Shown in pieces: positions 1 through 12,258 of a stretch of DNA of 30,556 nt. The notes under the pieces were generated by a model. It saw nothing but the letters and a program-made list of their open reading frames with translations. It ran no database searches and was not told the origin of the DNA. A program made the translations under genes and the position numbers. Position 1 is the stretch's first letter. Every line of letters begins with the position of its first letter. Source of the DNA: Elysia marginata (taxonomy: Eukaryota; Mollusca; Gastropoda; Plakobranchidae); assembly GCA_019649035.1 (NCBI GenBank), contig BMAT01006651.1, positions 109,247 to 139,802 on the forward strand. Reading direction: 5' to 3'.

Positions 1-1013
1 AAGACATGGTATAAACTGGACGAACTTTTGGGACAGCCTCATATAGGCAATGTCTTTGTTAACATTAATAAAAAAAAAACAGCATTTATTGTGTGCTCTG
101 TCTGCGAGGCTGCAATACAAAAAATATCATAAGCCTCTTTCTCTATTGAGGTATCATTGAGATGTCACACTCCAGTCTACTCTACTTTTTGCATTTATTT
201 TTTTTTCTTCTCTTTTCTTTTTTTTTCCCTGTGCTTTCTATTCTTTTTGTGACCCTGTTTGATTAGATGATTAGACAACATTTTATGTAAGTTCATGCTA
301 TACGGTACGATAAGTTGAAAAATAAGTAATATCTGCAGCTTAAAGCTCATGTGAGGTTAGAAATCTTTGACTTATTTTGGGTTTTTAAAAGATAGGCATG
401 CTTTAAGTAAAGTTATTAGTTTATTAGAGCATTACTAAACCCTCCGCTCCAAAGAGTCGCAAGGGAGCACTTCCCCATTCATTTTTTGCATTTATATTTT
501 TTTAAAACCAATCCAACTTTTTTTCCCATTCTGCAAGAAGGTTCATAATGTGCATGGCTTTTGTTGTTACTTGGTAAAACTTCAAGTCACTCCTTGCCTA
601 GCTTCAGCAGTATTGTTATGATTCAGATAAAGCTTGTAATTTGGACGCTTAGAGTAGTTTGAAAAGCCAGAATTGATCCTCTAGGGGTACCACTGGTCCC
701 CAATTCTTCATCCATGTGTGATAAACAGTGAAAACCAAGCATGAAACCCAGTCACATAAATGATAAAAATGCCATGGGGTATTGTTAGCTGAATAAACTG
801 TCTGCATAGGCAAAAAGTCTTACAAAGCCTAATCCAGCTGCATTGACATACCTTCGAAAATCATTATGATGTCAAAGTATAAAAATATTGAAGTTTCGTA
901 TCACGATTATGATACACTGTACCACTGAAGAAAATCCTGGTGTGATGAAAAAGGGGGGAGGGGGGGGGGCCAGATGTTGCCATCAGTGTACAAATATGAG
1001 TGGATACTCGACT
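1..1013. other. AT-rich DNA without a recognisable gene
   Basis: Both strands lack a convincing exon. The stretch is AT-rich with short A and T runs. The only structured spots are a G-rich run near 953-969 and a short GGGGTACCA/TGGTCCCC near-palindrome near 686-703. It could be untranslated or intergenic sequence; the sequence does not decide. Confidence 0.5.
953..969 (+). repeat. G-homopolymer tract
   Basis: Six G, one A and ten G in a row, in otherwise AT-rich DNA, about 45 bp before the long hairpin. Such runs are unstable in length and can form G-quadruplex-type structures; no function is visible. Confidence 0.8.
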
Positions 1014-1103
1014 ATATATCGATGGCAGCACATCAAACCTCTGATTTTAATATAGGAAAAGAAGCCACATATCAGAGGTTTGATGTGCCTGCCATCGATA
1101 TAT
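1014..1103. repeat. Long near-perfect hairpin (32-bp arms)
   Basis: The left arm at 1014-1045 and the right arm at 1071-1103 are reverse complements over 32 bp with one extra C in the right arm. They are separated by a 25-nt loop. Read from either strand the RNA would fold into one long stem. This could be a small inverted-repeat transposon, a recently formed inverted duplication or a hairpin RNA source. The near-perfect pairing argues for recent origin or active maintenance. No flanking target duplication was evident. Confidence 0.85.
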
Positions 1104-2104
1104 GATTACCAGACCTGCACATATGCACATATAATATACACAGTAGTTGCGTGGCACTGTTCATTCAATATGTAGTCTTTTAAAATTTTACTCTCCTTGA
1201 GAGATGTTGCACCATTTACTGCTATGGTTGATAATAACAAATAGTGGAAAGTGTGTCTATAGGGTTTGTGATATATGGCAAGTCATGGTCCACCCACCCT
1301 ATGAAGCAAGGCACCTTTTGATGGATTGATCACATAACTTAAGCCTCATTAAATCTCTAAAAATTTGTGTGTGCTGTTGTCTCCCAGCCTGAATAAAGTT
1401 TGACTTTTGCTTTACATTAATTACAACTGGGATTTAGTTTAATTTCACTATTTGCACCTGTTCTAATCTCTAATGTTTTTGGGTTTGCCTCATAAGTATT
1501 CTCCTCTTTCTCTTGAGTACAGGTCAATTTTTAAAAATGCTAGATGATTGTAGACTACAGTTTGGTGAATAGCTATTCATGACAATACATAAAGACTTAA
1601 AAGAAAATTGCTGGTCTCCAGTTAAGCTGAGCATTTGAAAATCTATGAGAACTTTCTAAGTTCATTCTTATTGCTCTAACCATGGTTAATTTCTTATCAA
1701 GCAATGAGAATAAGAAAAAATCTGGGTTTTTTTCATGGGCCTTTCTCTTCTCGAATTCTTAACCTTGACTTGAGTTTATCCGCTGGTATTTTTTTTTTTG
1801 TGCCACCATAATAATTTATTACAGAAACCATAAAGTTGACAGGTCTGGGTGCTTTCTATCCTATGATTGGCATCCAGTCTGCTGAACTTGTAAACAGCTC
1901 TCTCTATCGGAGTTCTGGACTCACTGATTGAGGCCCAGGCTTGGCCAGTCTAGTATGAACAGACTTTATAAAAAGCGGAAATCGGCTAAAAAGTGGGACA
2001 TTCCCATCTAAGCATACAATTAACACGAAACTTTCAGACATTTTGTTTTTCTTGACTTTTTCCCTACCTATAAAAAATTCCTGACTTTTTAGCGATTTAC
2101 CAAC
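1104..2104. other. AT-rich DNA, nothing recognised
   Basis: No exon-like reading frame or repeat array was seen. The segment near 2040-2095 has CTGACTTTTT-type stretches that look like part of a dispersed repeat, but no boundaries can be drawn. Confidence 0.4.
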
Positions 2105-2371
2105 TTGGTGGGTATTTACCTCCTGGAGTACGTAGAGCTAAACGGCACAATTGGTTGCAATTTTTTATTTAATCGAATGCGGAAAATTGGTCAGACAGAA
2201 AAAAGTCAAGTGCGGATTTGTTTGACGACGGTAAAAGCAGCAGATTTCCACATAAATGCGGAAGAACGGAAGCACTTAAAACCCCTTCGTAAGTTCACTG
2301 TTACACAAATTGCGCACCTGTGTGCTGAGAAAATTCCTAAGGAAGCACTGAGCCAGGGGTCATTTCACTAG
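2105..2371 (+). other. Unrecognised 88-codon open reading frame
   Basis: An ATG-started frame of 88 codons in a locally GC-richer block. Its second half (AADFHINAEERKHLKPLRKF and onward) has a protein-like mix of charged and hydrophobic residues, but I do not recognise a family. There is no signal peptide or clear domain. It may be a remnant of a mobile element or a chance frame; no splice context supports it as an exon. Confidence 0.2.
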
Positions 2372-3016
2372 TTTTGCTCTAAGTCTTGATTGTTTTGTTG
2401 GTAAATCCATCATTGATTAGATTTAGATCTAGAATCAACAACTGTGTAGCAAAACCAAAAGCACGTGCGTCGGGAGAGGTAGTCAGCTGGCCTAGACTAG
2501 GCCTACACAGCACAGGTACGCGGCCTTGTGTGTTTAACGTGTACGTGCGTGTAATAAACTCGGCTGCTGCGTATTCTTCCTACAAAAGTATAGCCAGTAT
2601 TGGCTATTTTTGGTTCCGCGAAGCTTCAACCTTACCTATGATACTGTTTTTGTCGACTGAAAGCAAGGATTGGTTATCTAGTAGGCGAAACAAAACTTGG
2701 TTTATAGTGCATGTACAGTGTACATTCACAGGGCAGACCCTGGGGCAGTAGCACCTACGGAGCATGTACACAGAGCAGTCAAGTGGTTCAATGAAGTTTT
2801 GAAAGTACTCACTGGCCTGCTTTGTCATAATTCGTGCAGTGTAAGAAGACACTGTCTAACCATGAAAACTTAGAAAAGTTGGTCGCCATTTTAAAAACTG
2901 CGGGCCCAGAACAACATTGCCTTGGAACAAGACCATTTACGGCAAACTGTTTGCCTGTTCAAGGCAAAAGCTCGAGCTATGCAATGCGCCTTAGCTCTGC
3001 AGTGGGCCATATTTAG
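2372..3016. other. Locally GC- and CpG-richer block, possible regulatory DNA
   Basis: Compared with its flanks this block has more G+C and several CpGs. It includes a CACGTG E-box core near 2462-2467 and a perfect inverted repeat GGCCTAG-A-CTAGGCC at 2489-2503. Overlapping short frames on both strands (2386-2751 plus, 2604-2852 minus) show no family signature. It could be a promoter of an unseen gene or an old element; no start site is identifiable. Confidence 0.25.
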
Positions 3017-6000
3017 GTCAATATATTTTTTTTAACTTATCACTCATTAATTAACACATATAGCAAAAAACAAAAAGAAAACTTTAAAATTTTTTTCATG
3101 ATTTAGTTTCAAAATGAGCTGATTTTGGTGCATGTCCCTAGAATGATGCATTACCCTTCCTATCAACACAAAATTGGGTTTTTTATAAGCCATTTCCTCG
3201 ACCTGCAGCAAGTGGTAAAAAATTTGTGTTTTCTTTGTATTTTAGGATTTAATTGTATTTTACATTAACATCGTTTTTGATTTAACATCTATCTATTTTA
3301 GCTTCCTACATATACATTCATCTTACACCTTTTTTTATTTCTTTAAATCAATCTCTTATAAGTTGCAAGCTTAGAGCATCATAACTGGTTGCATAATGGC
3401 GCCATATGAATTGCTGTTAAATTTAATATGAATTTTTCAACAGTGTTACTCAAAGTCAAAATTCCGCGAACAGACTCAATTTATGATGTATCTTACTGAA
3501 CTTTTGCCAAATTTACACACACACACAAAAAAAAAAAGCAATTAAATTGAAATGAAAGTACAAAATAATAAAAATCTTTCAGACACATAATGAATTTTAT
3601 TCATGATAGCTAATACTCATGAGTACTCATACATTTTATTTTGCAAGGAAATTGTAAGTCATAAAATTTTATTTTACAAAAAGCAAAAAAAAACAAAAAA
3701 AAACACTCACAGAAGCTTTTTTTTTTCCACTGACTGACTATGATGTCATTGTACATACAATAACTAGGGATTTCATACAAAAGATCTGTTCTTAAATTTA
3801 CATAAAACTTGGATCACACTTGGAATGGGATAATTACACATACATATAAACAGTAACAAAAAAAAAACCTGGCAACTCTCAGTGTGTTTCAGTTTAAAAG
3901 AGCACCGATTTGCATTCTATAAAAGCATTGTTTGGGGCAGATTTCAAAAGCAAATCTACTTTCCCTCTAATTAGACTATGTGCATGGCAGTGCAAGACAC
4001 ATAAAAAGTAATAAACAAATGATATATCATAATACAAAAATGTACCTCAAATACATAAGTATCATAAAGAACTCTTCTTTCCTTAAAAAAAAACAACAAA
4101 AACAACCAAACTATTCATACAATCAGAGCTCAGAAACTGTAAGTTAACTGAGTTCTATAAAAGATTTTTTATTTACCATTTTCTTCATTTTAATCATATG
4201 AAGTAATATGAAGTACATATTTTATGTACTGTGCCACAAGGCTAATAATACATGAAAATAAGTTGTACTTGCAAGCATCTGCAACTCTTTTCCATATTCA
4301 TTACCACATTAAGTATTGGCTCAGTGGAATACAAACCAAGATGAAAGACAATTACACCTCTTCCTCCATTCTCATGCAGAGCTTAACAGTCATTGTTGCA
4401 CAAGAGTAGAACTTTAAAACTCATACTGGATAAACGAAAATAGTTTTTATTGCTAAAAGAGCATATTCTTTCCCAGAAATTACCTTAACTAAACCACAGT
4501 ATGTGCATGTAAAAAAAAAAATTATGCAGTTTCAGACCAGAAGGATTATTCTATTGCATGTCAAAGAGGTAAACATAGCTTAGGCAAAAATAAAAGTTTC
4601 AAAAGATCAGTTCTTACAATACTTGGGCCCATAGCAGTGCTAGTTTCTGTGTTTGACTATTTGTCTCGCATTCTGTCCATATGAGTCAAAAATCAAATGG
4701 CTTAGTTTTGAGACAAAGGCTTTTAAAGTTTAGTACCAATAGTAGGTGTTCAGAAGTCCAAAATTTTTTTTTATTTTAGATTTTGAAGCTAAAACCATTA
4801 CCAAAAAATTGTCACACCTAATTGATGTTCAAATTTCATTTTGTATGTGTTGGTACAACACCGTTATAGTCAATCAAACTTTCAATGGTGTTTTCTGCCT
4901 TTTCTAAAATTTTACAAGACATAACCCTGCTGACTTCAAACGGCTAAAACTTCATAAAGAAGCATGATAGAGGTTATCTGTTTGTTGTATTTGAAAGTAG
5001 AGAAAATAAGCTCTTCTGTGATACCAAAATCTGACTACCTTCCAATTTTGACTTAAAATTCATTTTGACTGGTTGCAAGACGTTTTAAGTATGAATATTG
5101 TAAACAAATAAAAAAAAATATAAATATAAAAATAAAAGGAAGTAAGTTATGGCCCTCATAAGATTGATATGATAATAATTAAATGAACCCAAAGTTCCTA
5201 CCATTTTCATACATTGTCTCAAGTTTAAACTTGAAATGATACAACTTTTGTTCATAATTTAAAAAAACCAATCTACCACCTTGAATTGTCAAACATATAT
5301 GCGCACAAAATTATGCAATTTAATTACCGGTTATATTTCATGATACAAAAAAAGACAGTTGAATCAGGTAGTTGACTTACATCATGACAACACAATCCTC
5401 TTTACATGCAGTATAAGTAAAATTTTATACTTAAATCACCTTATTTTGATGAAAAGGCAGCATTGGTATAGTTAAATGACATACAAATATGTATAATTAT
5501 AGTAGAAATAAATGAAGACCAAGAGAAATGTTCCAGGAAAGCTTGCACAAAATTGCACAATTCATAATTAATGCAAGGATAAGAAAGAAAAAAAAACCTA
5601 ATAAACTCTCTCAATATGTCTTGGTATTTCATCAGATTTACTTGTAAGCACAAAAAGATTTTGCAGTAGTTAGGCCAAAAGCAATCAAAGATATTTTACA
5701 TATTGAAATAATTGAAACCAAATTGAAAACAAAATGAAAAAAAAAAGAAAAAAAAATCCGGTTAAAAAAAGGGGCCATGTAAACAAAACATTTCTTAAAA
5801 TTAGCAGTGTTTTCTTGCTATAAACTGTTTTTGCATTTACGCAAAGGTGGGGTGAGAGAGTAAAGTTCTATAAAACTGAGAAGTGCCTTAGTAATTAAAT
5901 AATCATGGTCCTTTAGGTATAATTTCGATTCTCTTAATTCAAAGTTTTTCTTGATTCCCAAGATATTCAAATTATGAAGTTTCTATTTTATGTCTCATAT

Positions 6001-6174
6001 GCTTTATACAGAGGTTCAAAGAGAGACAGCAATATTATTTGTAAAGGTTAAACCTTTTTCCCCCTGTTACTTTTCTATAATTTTGACCCCAGTGGGTAGT
6101 TTTCTTAGTATTTCTTTCAGACATTAAGGATACTGATTCGTCAGAGTCCATTCATGCTGAACTCAATGAAGACG

Positions 6175-6240
6175 TGCCGTACAATATTTGTACGACGAAG
6201 AGAAATCCATTGCAGTCACGACATACAAATATGTACGGCA
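6175..6240. repeat. Imperfect 20-bp-arm hairpin
   Basis: TGCCGTAC(A)ATATTTGTA at 6175-6194 pairs with the segment at 6221-6240, with one bulge and end mismatches, around a 26-nt loop. Size and imperfect pairing resemble a microRNA-precursor-like fold or a tiny inverted-repeat element. No flanking evidence separates these. Confidence 0.5.
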
Positions 6241-8245
6241 GACTTTGCGGATTGTTTACGTTTTATATATATATAAAAAAAAAGTTATAAGTTTATTTCC
6301 TTATAAAGATCAAATCTATTTTTTAAACTATTCACCAAATTCCATACAGTTTCACATAAAACTTTTTTTTGACGAATTTTCAAAAAATGCTTAATTTAGT
6401 GCGTTTCTGTGTGCCAGCTTGGTCAGATTGTGTCTTTAAAGAGTTAAGATTATTCAGGTTTTAAGATAAAGCAGACTTTGAAAGCAGATGAGTGCTTGTT
6501 TTCATACATAAGAGTTGTTGCAAGGGATAAGTTAGATTTGCTAATTAAGATCCATTGAGTCGCAAGGGAAGTAGATTCCCATTGCCTTTCCATAAGGAAC
6601 AGACCAGTCGTCATAGCAGGCCAAAAAAGATTAAACCTTTTAATATAAACTTTGTTGAAGAGTGAATAAAGCTCTGTACTGATTATTATTCTGGTTGTCT
6701 AAGTATAAGTAGCAGTCACATATACACACAAACACTTAAGTCTTCAGATTTAGCTGGAAAATTAATAAATACGCAATTGAGGTAAGACATACTGAAAGAG
6801 GTTTGAGACATGAGAAATTATTGAGCAATGACATCTTTATAATTTTTCTAAACTATTCTACAACTAGACTTTTTCTTAGGCAAGCAAAGGCAGCAATTTG
6901 ACTCATAAGTACAAGACCTCAAACATAAGAAAATTCATGAGCTGTAAATAGAAAATATCGTCCTCACCCATCTAGTGCTAAATTTTTGTGCAAAAATAAA
7001 TTAAATCTTTGGAATATGAGCACTGGTCACCAAAATTTGGTCTGCAGCTCAACACGAGATCTGACTTCTAACTAGACAAGCTAGTATGACAGCTATAGCA
7101 TCTGAAAACAATTCTCAGAGAAAAATACTAGGAGAGACAGGAATTTTCTGATTGCCTTTCAAGATACAAAATCCTTAAGTACTTCAATATAACTTTAAAA
7201 GACACTCGTTTATACTTGTGCACAAATTAAAAAAAATGGAAAAATAACCCACAGCTTTTCAACATAATCTAAAGTACGCGTTTTAAGGTAAGTTTTAAAG
7301 AATTTTAAAGAATTGTTTTTCTCTGCACATCAAGCAGCCACTTCCTCAGCTGTATATCAGTATTCTTCACATGCACATGTTACAAGCTGGATACATGCCG
7401 TTTGCAAAAAATCGTGATCTTGGCAAGAAACACATTATGTACAGAGTATATGCCAACAGCTCTGTCAATAAAACTAAAAACAAAAGAAGAAAAAAACAAT
7501 ACAGGCCATTATTCATGAATGTTGAAGGGTACCTATTTTTGGCTACAGAAAAGAAGCTTTAGCAACACAAAAATAGCTCTAATACAGCACTAAAGTCCAA
7601 CTTCCAGTGTTCAAGAACTCTATGTTATTGGAAGGAGGGAGGGAGAGAGTGAACAGTGCATTTACTGATCATAAATCAGCACTGCTTCTAATAAGGCATC
7701 AATTTTGAGAGAGCACCAATTTATTTAGTAAGGCATGTACCAACTTGAAGCTTTTAGAAAAGAATAAGAAAAAGAATAAACAATTTTCATATAGTTTCTG
7801 TTTCAAATAATCACATTGGGTGTGAAATTGTTTGAAATAATATCTAATTGGTTGTAGCGGATTGATGTTTTATTTGCATTTTATCTATCAGATGGCAACC
7901 TTATACTGTGTAATAAGTAGGTCTACAACAACCGGTTGATGAAAGTTGTCTATAATACGCAAATTTTCAAATCTAATTTGCTAGAGTTAGCAGCAGATAA
8001 AGGCATCTTCAGATCATATACAACTATTATTGCAGACTTAACCATATCTAAACAGATTCCTTTCCCTTTAAGATTGGTGGTGCTTCTTTTTTAAGAAGCA
8101 AATGATGTTAGACACAAAAAGCTCTGATTAAAAAAGAAAACTCGTTTTTATCAACAAGCCAGATGATCTAAAACTTTCAGCACCCATATGGCATTGACTA
8201 AACAAATAAAGATATTAGAGGGAGAAAAGTTAAGCTGTAGAAGTC

Positions 8246-8445
8246 AGAGGGTATTTTACAACAGCCCTGTTTGGTGGGACAGTAGCATACTAACCTAGAG
8301 GGTATTTTACAACAGCCCTGTTTGGTGGGACAGTAGCATACTAACTTAAAGGGTAATTTACAACAGCCCTGTTTGGTGGGACAGTAGCATACTAACTTAG
8401 AGGGTATTTTACAACAGCCCTGTTTGGTGGGACAGTAGCATACTA
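8246..8445. repeat. 51-bp tandem repeat, 3.9 copies
   Basis: Units begin at 8246, 8297, 8348 and 8399 with exact 51-bp spacing and only a few substitutions; the last unit is slightly short. Because 51 is a multiple of three, a minus-strand frame (8198-8461) stays open and would encode four 17-residue units of the type LVCYCPTKQGCCKIPSR. The unit has four cysteines. Upstream of the repeats that frame has only six codons from its ATG, and the flanks look non-coding. I therefore treat it as a minisatellite, with a coding role unproven. Confidence 0.9.
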
Positions 8446-9350
8446 GCAGAACATTTATCATTATTAAAAAGTCTGATTAGTAAATAAAGATATTTGAAAT
8501 CACAGATCCACTTTGACATAATAATGATTGAGAAATTTTCTAAACTTACACAAGGTGTTAGAATGATTTCCATACAAAATTAACATAAAACAAAATCAAA
8601 CACGCACAGTAAGAAAAAAATTACAAAAAATCTACCTCGCAAAACTTTTATGCTTCTTTTATAATAGAAAGACTGTTGTTGCAAACTGGGAGCAGCACTC
8701 TAAAATGCTATTTATCTCACTGACATAGACGCAAAAGAAAGAGTTGTAGAAACGTGCTGAAGTGGCCATTAAGTAATAAATATACACCTATAACCTTTGG
8801 TTATTCATAATGGTGTAAGAGAGAGTGATTAAAGTATTGTTTTAGAATTCAATTTTAGATATCCTTTCATTATGATTCAAAACATTGTAATATATAATTG
8901 TATAAGCCTTATCTATAAAAATATTGTACATTTTTAAAGTTAAGAAAAGCCACAAATTTCCCCAAGACGCATAAATGCAATTTTGTATATTTCTTCATGG
9001 AAATGAAAGTGAACTCTAGTCCCACCACTGATCTTTTGAAGTGAGGATAAAAACCTATCAAAAGAAACAGTAAAAAAAGGTTGCACATTTTAGTACACTA
9101 TTCGAACCTAACATAATAAATCCCATGGTTTGTTCAGCTGTTATTTAAGTTTTTGGTGTTGAATTAACTTGCATTCAAGAGACAACTGTAGGTGTGCGTA
9201 AATCATTAGTGATAACAACCTGAAATCTGATAGTCACATTTGCTATCACAGATCAATTGCAGAATATATGTGTATACATAAAATTTTTGTTTTCTCAGCT
9301 GCAACACAAAAAAAAAAGTTTAAAGAAAAAAATAAAAGGCTTGCACCTTG

Positions 9351-12019
9351 CATTTCATTTACTTATCGTTATTGGTAACTGGCACGAGATAAAATGGAGA
9401 TAAAACACATTTATGTCTCTCGACCAGTCCAGATGAGTACTTGGATGTCGGCCACGTTACATGGCTTTGATGTTTTAAACAATTCATTTTTCTCAGCTTC
9501 AATTTATGATGTTCAAAATTGCCTGAAAATATCAACATTTTGTAGAGAGATATTAGAATTTCTTTTGAGTTTAAAATATAGGAAAAAAAAAGAGAAATAA
9601 TGTTACTTTCAAAAGATGTTTTCTGAAATTCAGATTTCAAACATTTAAAACATTTAAACTGGTCGCGAGACAAAAAATCTTCATGAAAGCTCTGATAGCA
9701 AACTCAAAGACATGTGAATGTTTTAACATTTCTTTCACTATGTTTTACAGCCAGAGCACAAACTTTTTTTTTCAGATGAATCCCTCAGGGGTACCATGTA
9801 TTCTTTATTATCTGAAAAACAAACAAACAAACAATCAAATTCAGTGATGAAAACAGGAAATCATCAAAAAGGAGGAACATTTTTTGGACAAATTGACACC
9901 TTTTTACCACCCCTTAAATCAAGGCAATTCATCCCTGCTACCAGCTAAGAGCTACTAAAAATGTTAAAGTATTAAAATAACATTATGAAGTACTGCATTC
10001 AAAATTCAGTCAAAGATTATGAGGCTTGTACCCAAATCGAACAGGCCTAGATCTAGATTCTAGACATAATTTTCTCCTCTTTTTGAGTTTCGATTTAACT
10101 TAAAAGCAAAAATCCATCATTTCATGCCTCCTAGTCAAAGTGTAGGCTTATGTTAGGTTGAAAAATCTCATGTGCAAACATAGGCCCAGGCCTTTGCCAA
10201 TTGTAATGACTTTATTGTTGAATATAGGCCTACATTACATTATACATGTACAGGATCAATTAAATTTTAATTTTAATGGCACTGGATAATATTTATAATG
10301 ATTATCTCGCAAAGGGCCCAACGCGGCGGGCAAATAATTTGCGCACATGAAGCACACTTTTAGTTATTGCCACTATCTAATCCATATTGCACAGATTTTA
10401 TAACAGGGATGCCAACTCCACTTAAAAAAATACTGAACTTTTTGCAACTGCCCGCATAATCAGTGGTGCAACAATCGAAATGCGCGGCAGGTTTCCATGC
10501 GACTTGTTAGAATTAGCATCTAAGCTAAATCTACCCACTTGTCTTAATTTTATACAAATAATTTTATGGAAATGTTAACTTGGGCAGTTAGTCCTATAAC
10601 CTTTAAATATATAATTCTTACTTGTAAAATTATAAACTTACCAAACAATTTTGGACAAATAACTAGTTTCGGCTCACAACGCAGATTTATCTAGCAGAAA
10701 CATTCTAGACCTTGATGCAGTAATATAACTTTTGAAAAATATCCTCTTACACCTGGGCCACTACATGTCACTCATGATGCAGCCTATAAGGAGTGATGGT
10801 CTTTTATTCAGTTTAACCTTTAGGCCCTAGATCTATCTAGCTATAATATCTAGACTAGAGCTATGTTCAACATATTTTGGGCCCAGATTAAAATAGATCT
10901 ACATTAATTTAGCCATATTCCCTTGAAAACAGCAAGCACTGTTGACATCTTGTTTCCCGGTGAGAATCTAGATCTAGGCTCTATGTCTAGATAAAGCCTG
11001 CGTCAGGTGCGTCACTGGTCTGAACTCTAATAAAGCTAGAGACTAGTTATAGTAGTAACCGTCAAATAGAGAAGAAATTAGAATGCAAGAAGATAACTAA
11101 TCTAGTCATTCTATGATTCTAGACCTAATTGACATCTAGATCTAGATAGGATTTAGATGGCGGTTTTCCTGTCTGGTAATTGAATAGAGTTTACAAATTA
11201 ATCCTGTTGCTATCTTGATCTATAGGAGAATCACTAAAGATAATGAAGAGCTATCGGTACAGTTCTTAATGCTAGACAGAATTGTATGGGGATATGGGAA
11301 AACCCCCACAACTCGCCAATGAGAGACATTTAGTTTTTACTTTTTATATAGAGAGCAACCTGTTCTGAGCAGAATGCTGTTTAAATTTTGTAAATATTTT
11401 AACTAGAACCAAAGTTATGGTCTTTCAAAGACATGCACTAGTGAAAAGTAGAAACTGAGAAAATCGCGTTTGAAGTTAAAACGTTTTTCAGGGTGTTTTA
11501 CAGTAAAAATATTCTTTCGGTAGTTAAAACATTTTGAACGACATTTCTATGTACAAAGTTTTAATTTTCAACACAATTCTTGCATGAAAGAAAAACCAAA
11601 AGCTTCTTTTACACTTAAAATTCTGTTTTCATACTATCACCTCGTTTCCATCTTTGGTATATAGCCCTATTTAACTGCTTTAGTAAATAATTTTCCTTTG
11701 ACTAACAGTGATCTAGTTGACTTAATGTAGCCTACATTTTGTCAAGATGAAGCTTGCCTTCACACTTTGGAATAAAGTACGGCCTTGCATAGCACTTACC
11801 GATCAATTAAAAGCTGACAGATCTAGAATAACATCTAGGTCTAGATCTAAATCCCAATTTAATGATCTACCCATAATATTTAATGTGGATAAGATCTAGA
11901 TCTAAAGTTGTAATATTCAGTTAACGTAAAATTTGAATTAGAATGGAAAGTGAAAGTATCAAAAGAAATAGACGAGTTTGAAGTGAATAAGTTATGATCA
12001 GAATCAGTAGTATTGGTGG
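9351..12019. other. Non-coding DNA rich in TCTAGA/AGATCT motifs
   Basis: No recognisable exon. From about 10.0 kb rightwards the AGATCTAGA-type motif recurs many times (for example around 10.05, 10.85, 10.97, 11.14 and 11.82-11.90 kb). A GATGCCAACTCC...ACTGAACTTTTTGCAACT segment near 10.41-10.45 kb resembles the repeat near 30.4 kb. Overlapping short frames at 9359-9673 (minus) and 9394-9600 (plus) lack any family signature. Confidence 0.4.
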
Positions 12020-12258
12020 TCAAGCAACAGGAACCTCCGAGGCTTCGTACATTGATATGGGGGGAAGAGGAGCCAATGGGACTGGAGTGTCTTCCTCTAA
12101 TGATTGATATTCATCCTCTTCATCTACTTCTTTATCTCTTTCGGTGAAGTAGTCAGTTATAACTGATTCTATTTCATTATCAGGGGCTAAATCTCCTATC
12201 CTCGTTTCATTTCTCTGAACTGCTTCAAAAGCTTACCTATCTGAATTGCATCCGCCAT
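12020..12258 (-). other. Coding-like acidic fragment, unidentified
   Basis: On the minus strand an ATG in good context (AACATGG at 12258-12256) opens MADAIQIG. From about 12232 down to a stop at 12020-12022 a neighbouring frame reads protein-like sequence (AFEAVQRNETRIGDLAPDNE, then an acidic stretch with DKEVDEEDEYQSLEED and a proline-rich end). The two frames differ by one base, so it may be a frameshifted remnant. Alternatively the first part is a 22-bp exon ending at the strong donor-like ATAG|GTAAGC (12237/12236). An acidic N-terminal region would fit several DNA-transposase families, but I do not recognise one. It could also be chance. Confidence 0.3.

Larger units (their letters stand above)
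3017..9350. other. Uniform AT-rich block, possible long 3' UTR or downstream region on the minus strand
   Basis: Over six kilobases without a convincing exon. The plus strand is A-rich with many A runs, so the minus strand is T-rich. CpG and the TCTAGA/AGATCT motifs common elsewhere in the window are nearly absent. Candidate minus-strand AATAAA polyadenylation signals (TTTATT on plus) occur at about 3597-3675. Such homogeneity fits a long minus-strand 3' untranslated region, perhaps of the Rab24 gene, but no exon linking the two was found, so this is inference. It contains a hairpin at 6175 and a 51-bp minisatellite at 8246. Confidence 0.3.

Noticed and set aside
4836-4922. 28-codon minus-strand frame MSCKILEKAENTIESLIDYN onward
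   Set aside because: It is protein-like but short, with no clear splice acceptor in phase and no known family.
8246-8445. CRISPR-like array
   Set aside because: Units are directly adjacent with no spacers, and the genome is eukaryotic; it is a plain tandem repeat.
9359-9673. Candidate last Rab24 exon after TGATATTTTCAG at about 9524
   Set aside because: The frame is phase-compatible with exon 5 and of plausible length, but it has no S-S/A-K-T-G motif, no Rab helix and no Cys-Cys end.
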